In this document: in pieces, positions 36,397-47,017 of the stretch
How positions within the stretch are numbered: position 1 is the first letter of the stretch
How the letters are laid out: each line of letters begins with the position of its first letter
Assembly: GCF_000002075.1 (NCBI RefSeq)
Contig: NW_004797944.1
Location: 243,551-307,550, forward strand
Direction of reading: 5' to 3'
Length of the DNA: 64,000 bases
DNA from: Aplysia californica
Taxonomy: Eukaryota > Mollusca > Gastropoda > Aplysiida > Aplysiidae
The notes under the pieces: model-generated
Told to the model about the DNA's origin: nothing
The model's input: only the letters and a program-made list of their open reading frames with translations
Database searches by the model: none
Program-made: the position numbers and the translations under genes

Positions 36397-38568
36397 CCTC
36401 CTTTTTTCTCACACTCACGTACACACGCCTCCAATAAATATCCCTTTTCATTTTACGGTACGCTTTTCTTTTCACCGTTAACACCATGGCTCTTATTCCT
36501 CTGCATGTTTTTATTCCCTAAATCATTAATCATATTACATATTATAAACTTATAATGATTAATTCGGTCTAAGTAGGGCACGGCAATTTAATTTTAGTAC
36601 AATCCAGTTGATGACTTGCTTTGATCCGCGTGTTGGCTTTGGAGCTTGCCCGATCCATCTGCCTCCCTGATAGGCCCATACTCGGGACAAGCGTAAACGG
36701 TGGCTCGTTGCAAGCTCGTCGGAGAAGCAGTGAGAGGCAGCCCTTTTCTTATTTGATTCATTCGCTTTACGCTTCACTCATCGCCGCGTCCGAATACGAA
36801 AATCAGAAGAAGCTAGCAAAAATCAGAGTGGCATTGTACGAATTGTATTGGGGACAATCTTAATTGACAATGGTTTTCAAAGGTTATGTGTGGTCGTAAA
36901 GTTTCTCACCCAAGAATAAAGGCAAGCCATGCTTAGTCGATCGATTGCACTTGAAGCCCCCGGTCGTGGGAGCATTCACCTTCCATGCAGGCTGCTCCCC
37001 TGCGGACCGCTCTCGTCACGTGTTGTTTATTGACAACTTTCTGGCTTGCTCTGCAGGCCACACCGGCGGCTGTTCCATGTATCGCCCTTGACGGCAACGA
37101 TTATTTATATCAACTTTTGAAGGGATCAAAACTATTACTATAAAAAATGACTACGGATTTTTGTTAAGAATCTACAAAAAACGATAATACATACTTTTAT
37201 TTTTGAAAAATAAATATTTTCACAGAGAAAAATATGAAGTGAGGCGTGTAACACACGTCACGCAAACCCACGAAAGAATAGAACCAATAGAGGCCTTGCA
37301 AAACGAGTCACTTCTCTCCAAGCATTTCGTGATTCGCCGTGGTGCATTGAAAACCTCCACAGCCAATCACTTTGAAAGCGTCTATTATAGCTGTAGGTAA
37401 GTTTACCATTACATTGTTTTCCTTTAATTGTTGTCATATTGTAAACAAACATTAAATGGTTCATTTCTTTTATCCATGTATTTGAGATTGACCGAGGTAC
37501 AGCAGGCCGCATGAACGATCGACCGCTGTGGCGCTGGCTCTCGACAGACCACCATGTTTTTCAGACTGTTTCTTTGTTCGCTGGTTGGCCCAGGTTTGCG
37601 CAGTAATTTATGCAGATTTACGAATGGCAATGGCCGTGTGAGTCTCGGACCAGCAGCCCTATCGCAAAGCACCTCCCTGCTTGTTGAGAACACTTTTGAT
37701 TGTTCTAAGCAACCAGTAGGATTTTGATGGTTGCGACTATTTGTAAGTACACATTTCCACGTGTTACGCTACCAAGTGACAGACGTTTGATAGTGACAAC
37801 TTTTAATGCATCTTTATTTGACAGCAAAGATGTTCTTTTTGCAACCCGGATGGAGACGCAACGCGTTTTTTCTTTGCTGCCAAGCAAGACATGACTCTCG
37901 GGTCTCACAGACTTGTGCTTCACCTGTTTGTCAAACGCTCCCAGCTTATTCTTTCACCTAAACGATTTTATGTTTATGTACTCTCAGTTCTTAAAAATAA
38001 CATTCTTTTTTGTTTGTCCTGTTCATTTTGCTGTGGCTGTATTGTTCTCCTTTGTGTTCTAACACAGTACTGTCTTGAGTCTTGGGTAGATCTAGGATCG
38101 CGACTCGCCAACCTTTGTTGTCTTCTCGCCCGGTGTCTCCACTACTTCGAGCTCTCAAACTTGTATAAACAATGCAATCGCTCTCTGTTGTTTTATTGAA
38201 AAATCTCTGCATCGCTGTCTCCGATGTTGCACGTAAATGCGATTTTTGTGTCTTTTGGTCTTGGGTCGAATGAATGGTGTGTTTTATTCTTCCCAAGTCC
38301 AAGTCGCTCTAGCCTAGATTCTAGACAGTCGAAGGCCCAACCACCCTACATCAGTTAGCCAGCTAGATTCTCAAGTAGTCTAGTGCAGTCTCATGACACT
38401 CTCATAGGCCCTAGATCTAGTAGTAGAATTCTAGATCTAGATGTAGTCAAGGTCTAGGCTCATTCTTTTTGTCGGCCTGCGGATGCACAGAGAGGGCGAA
38501 TCTTACCATTTTGAATTTGATAGATCTAGAATCTAAATAGTTTTAAATAAGGAGGCAAATAGGCCAGC
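36397..38568. other. Region between divergent SERGEF and NFYA; possible promoters
   Basis: No coding exon could be supported. CCAAT boxes on the plus strand are at 37284-37288 and 37363-37367, and a good donor-like CTGTAG|GTAAGT at 37397 could end a noncoding exon. From 38395 to 38530 AGATCTAG palindromes cluster. Several open frames lack homology I can recognise. Confidence 0.4.
37284..37367 (+). promoter_or_regulatory. Pair of CCAAT boxes, 79 bp apart
   Basis: ACCAATAG and GCCAATCA match the NF-Y core context moderately. They lie 6.7 kb before the first NFYA exon seen. Assignment to a promoter is a guess. Confidence 0.2.
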
Positions 38569-39250
38569 TCTCTTTCTCTGAAGGCTCGGGAAAATAAACT
38601 TGAACTCTATTTCTCCAAACGGTTTACGTTCTCGAGATTTGGGTGCTTTTTCAGTAGTTCCCACCACCCTTACTTGAGCCTAGATCTAGATTCTCAACAT
38701 TTAGTAGATCTAGATCTATACGTTTGATGGGCGGTGAGCTAAGATATCAAACCTAACAACTGCAAAACATCAAATTATTTTATGGTAAAATCAGGGGGAA
38801 ACCCCATTAAAATTTTTGTTAGGTCAGGGGGGCCCTGAAACCCCCCTACTCTTGGGGCCAAAAGTCGCAAACAATTGCGGGGTGGGAACCACCGAAAAAG
38901 CGCCGAGATTTATTGGTTATTTGCGAATGGAGTGGCACAGACGCATGTGTGTGTGTGTGTGTGTATAAGGTGTGTTGGGGGGATTTTTTGTCGCTGTACC
39001 TTTTGAAGGCATTTTGAAATGAAGTATAATCCGACGTGGCCTCAACCACAATTAAAGTATCTCTGAATATTTTTCAGACATTAAAAAATCTCTCGCTCTA
39101 GAAATTGAATTCGAGGCAAAACATTTTTCCACAGTCCTGGCAGAATGAAAGATTACGCCGAGATCTCTCATATGACCAAAAAATCTCTAAAACAAACCGT
39201 TTTGAGAAATAGAGGTCAAGTTTATTTTCCCGAGCGTTCGGAGAAATAGT
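38569..39250. mobile_element. Element with ~56-bp inverted ends
   Basis: Left arm 38569-38625 (GCTCGGGAAAATAAACTTGA, then CTCTATTTCTCCAAACGGTT) and right arm 39194-39250 are inverted repeats with only a few mismatches. The interior (about 570 bp) carries AGATCTAG repeats and a short (GT)n at 38946-38964, and no gene. Probably a non-autonomous DNA transposon. Confidence 0.7.
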
Positions 39251-40089
39251 CACTTTGTTTAAATAAATCAGATTCCCTTTCTGAAATCCTGGTTTTAGTT
39301 ACCAGTGTTTGAAAATATCAGTTGCACTAGCTAGATTCTAGATCACCAAGCCTTGAACTTTAAATTACATTATTTACTGTACGTTTTCATGTCGTTTTCA
39401 TTACAGTTTTATTGTTAGATCTACAGTCAAACCGTGATACAGCTGTAACTTAATGGACTAAAGTTATTTAAGAGTGTAACACTGACTGATTGCCATTTTG
39501 ACTAGTGGTAGACTAGTAAAGGTTAGAGACTAGGGACAAACGATGGCTCGTCTTTCGTGTTGTCCTGTCTTTTTTCATGATTGTCATATGCAGAGGAAGA
39601 AAAGGAGTAGGAAACAGTTAATGTATAGCGACCCTGTAGATGTAGCCTACAGTTTTTTGTATCCGATACTTGTCAGTCCTTGGCCCTCCTTGGACCTTTC
39701 ATGTAGACTTGACTTGAGTGTGAGTCCTGGCAATATGATGAAAACCTTAAAGGCGCAAACCAGCCTATCGGTCATCGATAGAGATTTTGCGGGCAAGCCG
39801 AGGTGGCTCAGGTCCTTTGGATTTTTTCCGGGCGATTTTCATTCCTTTTTTTTAAAACTTCTATTTTTAATTGTGCTTAAAGTCTAGAAAAACTAGCATT
39901 TTCATAAATCCGTGCAAACGAAGAGCAAATTGATAAAAAAAACCTGCCAGAAATAGGCCAAACTCGCTGAGATTTTCAAGCATCCACCGAGTGTTATGTG
40001 GGGTTTGTGTGGTACGTATCTCTGGCGACCAATTCGCTAGTGGTGTGTGTGAGGGTGGGGGTGGCGGATGATTTATGTAAGTTTAATAA
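39251..40089. other. Intergenic DNA
   Basis: A plus-strand frame of 114 codons (39543-39887) has no motif I recognise and no splice or codon-use support. No other feature seen. Confidence 0.4.
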
Positions 40090-40819
40090 GGACGTACAAC
40101 TCAGATACTTAACGGCTGGCGGTGTAAAGGCACAATTGGGTTTGTAGGCGTTCTTTTTCATACATTGGCAAAACCAGGCGATAAGCAGAGCTGTTAAAGT
40201 ACTTTTAAAAAGGTACTTAAGTACAAATTTAAGTACAATCTAAAATATGTACTTAAGTACAGCAAAAGCACTTTCCTTTAAGATGTACTTGAGTACAAGT
40301 ATTTTAAAAAAAAGTACATATGAGTACATTTTGAGTACTTTCTGCTAATATATATATGCTAAAACACTCTACAGTGCTAATGCAAAACATCATTTCTATC
40401 CAGTATATTTGACAAATTAGGCCATTTATTACTAAAAATATAAACAGTATACAAAGCATTTGAATATACGCACTGAACGTAGGTGGAAATGGTCCATGAA
40501 ATTGAAAAAAACTAAACAAACAAACGCAACTAATGAGTAAGTGATATTATGAATAGAACTTGTTTGAGTAAGACAATATGATCAAATGTAATTAAGTCAG
40601 TCCAAGAGTTCGGAAAGTTTTACAGAAAAAGTATCCAAATTGGAAAATATAGAGACAAAGTTGCTCTTAAGAAAACTTAAAATTGATGAAAATGACCAGC
40701 AAAGAAATGGAAAAATACATTGAATTCTTCATTAACAAATCACCAAGGAATCAACATTGCCTTAAGCAAAAACCACCAAGAAAGTTACAAATTTAGGTAG
40801 CCTAAAAATGGTCAGATAT

Positions 40820-41390
40820 ACATTGACATGAGGCATGCCATACACTCATTCGTGAGTCTCGAGATCTTTATCTACGTTTATCCAGTTGCCCCTCCCCTTT
40901 ACCTGTCCAAAAATGTTTGCCTTCCATCTCTGATTGAGTCCCCCCGCCTTTGTCGTTATGCACCATTACCGGTACGTTGTGACAACAGCAATTAAAATTC
41001 AGGCTGTCTCACAAATTCGGGAATAGAGAAAAACTGCCTTCAATGGTCAGGGAAGAGTTCACAGTTTGATGTGATCCTGCCTGGAGCCCTACCCACCCTG
41101 CGAGTGATGTAAGCTTAGGTGGCGATCTCTGATGCGAGTGATGTAAGTTTAGATGGCGATCTCAGATGCGAGTGGGGTGTTTGGGGAAAAGAAACCTCGG
41201 TGTGATCCTGTCTGGGGCAAACATTGTATCATTTCATTGAGTTTTACAACGCTTGTAAAGTGTGATCACATTCACGAGAGTGGCTGATCTTTGACGCAAC
41301 GGGTAGTTCTTTGATCTCCACTTTTAACTCTTGGTTGATCGGCTGTGCCCGCCCGGGTGTTTATTCCGTAAATTATGATCAGAAATGCCG
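40820..41390 (-). mobile_element. pogo-like element fragment (3327 family), nested
   Basis: Reverse-complement relative of 3480-4030: GAGGCATGCCAT, ATCCAGTTGCCCCTCCCC, GATCCTGTCTGGGGCAAACA, TTGGTTGATCGGCTGTG. The terminal CAGTAGTCTCC ends are not visible. Confidence 0.65.
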
Positions 41391-41443
41391 GCACTTACTC
41401 TTTCACTAAGCCTCAAAAGTACTCAAGATGTACTTTAAAAATA

Positions 41444-42264
41444 CAGTGGAACCTGTGTAAGACGGAGTCACAAGGGATCCAGAAAAATATTCCGTCTTAG
41501 ACAGGGGAATTTAAGGGGAGATCGTGATTGGGGGGAGGGGGGGGGGGTTTAAAGGCCCAGCCGGTGGGATCAAAGATCACTTGTCCGATCAGCAAGCAGT
41601 GGTCAAAACTTCACACCTCTCTATTGCTATCCTGTCTGATAATGACATGTGTCAGTCTTAATTATATTTACCACCAGTGCTTGCCTTTCATAGGACCACT
41701 GCTTTACCTCTCCTTTGATTCCACCCTTAGCCCCACCCACCAATGCCACCCCTCACTGCCATGATGTAACAATGATTCAAGGAACTCTTTTCTCTGCTGG
41801 CCGTACGATCAGGACGGCAGACATTGGTCAATCTAATTTCACACCTCTGGCTTCTTGCTACCCAGGAAAGTTTCTGTAGTGGCTCGCTACTTGAGCACTC
41901 TCACGGGAAGTCGTGAGATTTCACACCCACACTACACTGACCATTTGCATCGCTCAGGGCTCACATGATAGGGTAACATCTACCCCCAAATTGCACCCCT
42001 ACTCCTCTTCCTCCCCAGCAGCATAGCCATAGCGTTAAGTTTAGAGCCGGCGGAATCAAACTTGCGAGTTTTGTTTCAAATCAAGGTTGAGCGTGCAAAG
42101 CATTTTCCGTCTTAGATAGGTGAAACCCTCGGAAGGGAGCGGATTTTTCTTTCCGTTTGCACATTGGACAGGTTTCCGTTTTATACAGGTAAATAAAGAG
42201 GAATATATCAAGGGGGGAGCGGGGAGATTCCATTAAGACAGGTTTCCGTTAAGGCAGGTTCGAC
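41444..42264. mobile_element. pogo/Tigger-like element, nested in hAT
   Basis: Left end CAGTGGAACCTGTGTAAGAC, right end TTAAGGCAGGTTCGACTA. Shares long blocks with 50442-51339 (CCGTCTTAGACAGGGGAATT-like start, ACACCTCT, GGAAAGTTTCTGT, TTTATACAGGTAA). No coding frame. Confidence 0.78.
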
Positions 42265-42509
42265 TACTCAAAAAGCACTTTAATAAAAAGTATTGGAGTA
42301 GAGTAAAAGTACTGGTTCTCAAAAATGTACCAGAGTACAGTAAAAGTACCGAAAATTGTAATGTAAATACAAGGTACTTGTACTCCCTTACAACCAGCTC
42401 TGGCGATAAGCGGGGGTGGCGGTATAATAGGGGGAAGTATGGTGAGGTTTGACTGTATTTCAATAAATTGAATTTAAGGTCATCAGTATTGGAGGTTTGA
42501 ACTGGTTTT

Positions 42510-42895
42510 GGGCAGTACAGCTAGCGATATCAGCTTTATGCATCATCACGTGGGACATGACCATGTTCTGTTGCACAGTAAAATTGTAAATGGACTGATT
42601 CATCAATGTCATGCTCATAACTGCCGGAATTGCAACAGGGAACTGCTGCTTTTTCTTTCCTCATCCTTATTATCGTCAATTTCCTCTACTTCATTTGTAT
42701 GTTTGTCACTCTCTTGTGACCCGCTATTTGCGGGGTGCCTTGATAGTCGAAGCAAACTTTAAGCTGTTGAAGCTAGAGAGGTGAGCAGGGTAAGCCCAAT
42801 TCCCTGTAAGGACTTCTCTGTTGGTATCCATCCCTTGGCGCTCATATGACCTTATGCAGTTGCGAGCGCCCTAAAACCTCTACTAAAACTAAACG
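42510..42895 (+). mobile_element. ~370-bp hairpin-tail retroposon (body B)
   Basis: GTAAATGGACTGATTCATCA, ATGTCATGCTCATAACTG, CTCTCTTGTGACCCGC, TATCCATCCCTTGG, then a perfect stem GGCGCTC (42837-42843) / GAGCGCC (42864-42870) and TAAAACCTCTACTAAAACT. Confidence 0.82.
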
Positions 42896-43280
42896 TAAAT
42901 TTAAAGTAACTCTGATTTCCACTGCTCTTACATTAAAGTCGTCGGGTGACATATCTGACAGTGTACGAAGTCTCCCTACTACTTGGGGGTTGTGTAGGAA
43001 ACATGTTCATGAAACAGATATCCATAAAACTAAGTTTATTTTCATAAATTTAGTATGTATTACAAACACCCAAAGGCACAGACGATTTTGTGAAAAAACT
43101 GGTGCACTATTATGTTTCCTTCACCGCAGATGCAAGGGTTTGCACAATGAGTAGTCGTACAGCATGCTAAGCCTTGGGTGCCTCTTTAAGTGAATCAGTG
43201 ACAAAGTGTGTACTATCAATAGTTCTGTGGGAATTGACTTTTCTGAAGCCTCCCCGCTCTCTTCTTTGACATGAACATTA
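42896..43280. other. Short intergenic stretch
   Basis: A 102-codon plus-strand frame spans 42846-43154 but begins in the retroposon tail; no domain recognised. Confidence 0.35.
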
Positions 43281-43980
43281 CAGTAGAACACGGTTATAGC
43301 GGGACATTTGGTTCCAGAAGAAAAATCCAGCTGTAGGCGAGTTCCCGCTATAGGAATTCAAAGGGGAAATTACTGAAAAATTTCTTATGATCCACATGAT
43401 TACCTCCCTTCTATATCAATGAAATTTGTGCTTTTGATTAGTCTGCCTTTTTTTGTCAACTTCGTTGGTTATCTCAGCCTTTAATTCGAGTGAGAAGCAT
43501 TTCCTTTTGTCTTTTTTGGAAGCCATCTTTTCCTCGGTCTCGTTGCTTGTGCTGTTTATCGTACCGCAAGGTGAACTGTAGAGCTGGTGAAGTGGATGCG
43601 TGCATATATATGCCTTTGGGCATCAACGATCGCAATTCAATGAATCAGGAATCACACACTACACGCTCTCCTCTTCTTTTACTTTTGGCCTAGCGTAGGC
43701 CTAGGCTTCGCACCATCTCTCCCCACCTGCCCCACCTCACTCATCACTGGAATGGCCAATCGCAACGCTGCACGGCTGACTGCCTGTTTTGAGTCCGCCT
43801 GCAGCCCCCCAACCCCCTTCCCCACAGCTACAGCTCGCTCGATCTCTCCGGCTGTATCCGAGTTCAGGCTTTTCCTTGCCCCGCTGATCCCGAGCTCAGG
43901 TAATTGAGTTTACAAAGAAAAAAAGGGGGATTCCGGTAAGGTCCTGCTGTAGTGGATGTTGCTATAGTCGTATTCTACTG
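43281..43980. mobile_element. pogo/Tigger-like element upstream of NFYA
   Basis: Left end CAGTAGAACACGGTTATAGC and right end GCTATAGTCGTATTCTACTG are inverted and flanked by TA (43279-43280, 43981-43982). 700 bp, no transposase. It ends about 105 bp before the first NFYA exon seen. Confidence 0.82.
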
Positions 43981-44085
43981 TATCATGTTGGTTTTTTAAA
44001 AAATTACTGTCGGTATTGTTTGGTTTCATGTTACATTTTACATAGATTTGATGACGGGTTTTTTTTCTGCGTTTTTTTTTTTCAG

Positions 44086-44295
44086 ATTATGGTCATCAAT
44101 ATTGTAACTTTGAGCTGATCTATAGTGAGAGAGAGCACTGGTTGAAATGACATGGACCTTCAACAGACTTCAGTTATGAACTTTGATCCAAACACATCCA
44201 TGGGGCAGTATGTTCAAGCTCAGAACGCTCTGCAGAATTTCCAACTGCCACTGCAACAGCTTCAAGGCCAAGGCCAAATTCAAATGCCAGGACAG
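44086..44295 (+). CDS. NFYA: NFYA exon with start codon
   Basis: Acceptor TTTTTTTTTTCAG, 66 nt of 5' UTR, then ATG at 44152 in the context GAAATGACATGG; donor ACAG|GTAAGA. Encodes 48 residues beginning MDLQQTSVMNFDPN and ending GQGQIQMPGQ. Confidence 0.9.
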
Positions 44296-46960
44296 GTAAG
44301 ATTTTGTCTCGTTGAAGGAAGAGTTCAATTACCTAGCTAAAAAGCTTTTTAAAAGATATTAAATTTTTTTCAAGGGTAAGGAATAACACACTTCATACCA
44401 GGGGTTGGCAAGCTATGACCGTTCACAGAGTTGTCTCTGGCCAGAGAAATATATGCTGTGATTTTATCCTATCCGTGCGCCCTGGAGTCATTTTGTACCC
44501 TTTTAGAATACTTCTAATACGAAGATCTCTATGAAAGTTTCAGTATTTCTCAAAAAATCATTTTGTCAGACTGCTATGCAAAGCGTACATATTGGATTAA
44601 AGAGTAAATTTCCTTTTTGGAAAGTGGTGGCTCAGAGTTCCCCACGTCGTATGGATACTATAGCAAAACACGACGTACGGATAGGGCTTAAAAAATTTTG
44701 TTTACTCACGTTCTTAATCTGCCGTAAGCTGACGAAACGCCTTTTTATATTCTCAGCAGTTTTGAGATGAAGAGTCTTTTTGTTAGCCTAACCATTGAAA
44801 TAAGGCATCCTTCTGAAATTTGAATTCTAATTTATAAAAAAAACAAAAACAGTTTCGCTTTGATTTTTTTCAAATAAGTAGGATAACCGATCAGGCTTTA
44901 GATTTAGCAAATAAAAAAAATTGGGGGCCAAAAATGAAAATGGCCATTTAGTCAGCTTACGGCAGTATAATCATGAAGTTCTTTTAAAAAAAAGTACTGT
45001 CCAGAGCACTATGTCAAGTTTTTAAAGTAGAAGTAAAAGATGGGGCAATCTGGCTATATTTATAGCATAGTGGAAGCGGCCCAGATAAATTCTAACTCTT
45101 TTTGTTAATGTTACTATCAGAATGGTGAGAAAATACGAGATGCTATGAAAGGCAGGGGAAATGATTTATTTTCATTGTCCAATTTTGTGTGAGGAACTTT
45201 TGGGTAAATTTTTAAATTCACATGATAATGTTATCAGTGTCATCATTATGCCAGTGCAGTGTGTCTGTCTGGAATAGCTTTTACGATATCTCTCCATCAT
45301 GGACAAAATAAGTCTCCCATGTACTACAACTTGATACAATTCTTTTTTTTTTTCAAATGGGTTTAATGAGATGGCAGAATTTCTGTTAATAATCGACAAG
45401 ATATGTTTTTGTTTTGAAATGGACTATTGACAGGGTGCTCCCAAAAAAACGTAACAACTTGTTTTGTAAATATCTTCCTCCATACTGAAGTTTTGTGTTT
45501 GAGTTTTAAACATAACATTTGGAAGCCAAAAAGAATTTGTCATAATGTATTTTAGATAAGTCCATTGAATGGTTTTACTCTATATAGCGCATAAAAAAAC
45601 AACCCATTTTCAACCTTGTCGCCATTTTCATAGCATGACGCACCAGTTCGCATTAGGCCTACCACTAAAATTTGCAACAGTTGTGCCATATTGCAAGCTA
45701 CAGCAGTCTAACAAGTCAACAGAAGTCTGCAGATGTTATTTTTCCCAAATTTTGTTCGCCTGCTTAGATCTTGGTTACGTTTAGGACCAAAAGAGAGAGA
45801 GCCTTTTGTATTGAACATTACCTCTCCACAAACTCGCCATCCCTGACATTTCGTAAGTTCTGGGCACGGCATGGAGAGAATGCTTAGGTGCCCTCAAGAC
45901 CTTTGGCGTCATGAGTAGAGAAGTTCTGTCAGTATAGATCTATAGCGAATCGGAACTAAAAAGTTCTTTAAAAAATGACCACTTTAGGTCGAACACGCAC
46001 CTTGCGCAGCCCTTTAAACGTCACCAGAGTGTAGATTTCAGTTGCCGAGTCCCATGAGACATCTGTCCGTGGATGATCTGCGGCTAGGACTTCCCTACAC
46101 CTCAACAGTCTGCATTCACATTGCTGATCTTAACCTACGACTATGTCATGTTCATCTTCGCTAGGCCGAGATGACATAGATCAGAGCATGGCAATGTGTT
46201 CATGATTCCTCGAATGTCTTGTAAAGAGGGATCATTTCCTTGATGACATCTGGTTTAGTGCAAAGCCCATTTTCACCCTGCGGGATATGTTAACTCCATA
46301 AAATGCAGTCTATTGGGCACCCCATTCTATTGTCTCTTGAAGCCACTTCTTAGTGAACATGTACAGTGTATGTGGCTTTAAAAACTCATGGTTTAGCAGG
46401 TCTTTGTGTTAGGGTGCCACTGAACCTTTCGAACGACGCGTTAAAAATGTGTCGAGTCCAAAGGAGGAAATGTGGAGCACTGCTTCTAGGAGTTTCAGAA
46501 TGAAATCATTAGGTTTTTTACACTCTGTAAAAGAAATTAAATATTGTTTAAATGTCACAGGGATGGAAAATTAATGTCAAAGAGAAAATAAAGAAATAGG
46601 TCGACTAATCTTTTCATGACTTCCTTTACAAGAATTTTAAACATTGGTGAACTTTGCGTTTTTGTGTGCTTTTTTCTTGTAGCCGTTTCCGTTTTCAAAA
46701 CATGTTTCTTCTTCGTGGATTTTATATCAAACGAATTCCTTTTGAATGAATTATGTCTGTTCCAAATTACAGCATTCTAAAATAATTTTTGCGCGAGATA
46801 TTCAGAGAAAAAGTTGTAAAGTTTTTTTTTGATCAGCCTGTATTTATTTCTTCAGTCAAGCCCCATAATTATCATGAATGTCAAAATTAGAGAAATTTCA
46901 AAGGTGACTCGAACCCCTTTTGTCCCCCCCCCCCCCCCCCCCCCAACAACCCTCTCTTCC

Positions 46961-47017
<57 letters not shown>

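Larger units (their letters stand above)
40186..42402. mobile_element. hAT-like DNA transposon with exact 8-bp TSD
   Basis: Ends CAGAGCTGTTAAAGTACTTT and the reverse complement of CAGAGCTGGTTGTAAGGGAG, flanked by GCGATAAG on both sides (40178-40185, 42403-42410). Sub-terminal (A)GTACTTAAGTAC-type repeats near both ends are typical of hAT relatives. No transposase frame; most of its length is two younger elements. Confidence 0.88.
40095..42455 (+). repeat. Host repeat relic split by a hAT-like insertion
   Basis: 40095-40185 and 42403-42455 rejoin to match the uninterrupted relative at 19205-19365 (GGCGGTGTAAAGGC ... GGTTTGACTGTA). Confidence 0.65.

Noticed and set aside
35265-36555. Frames of 280-389 codons
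   Set aside because: They are mostly unknown residues from the N gap plus microsatellite.
36559-36777. Missing first SERGEF exon in the region just upstream of the gap
   Set aside because: No WGxNxxGQLG motif in any minus-strand frame there.
39543-39887. A 114-codon plus-strand frame
   Set aside because: No homology, no splice context and no codon bias that I can see; likely chance.
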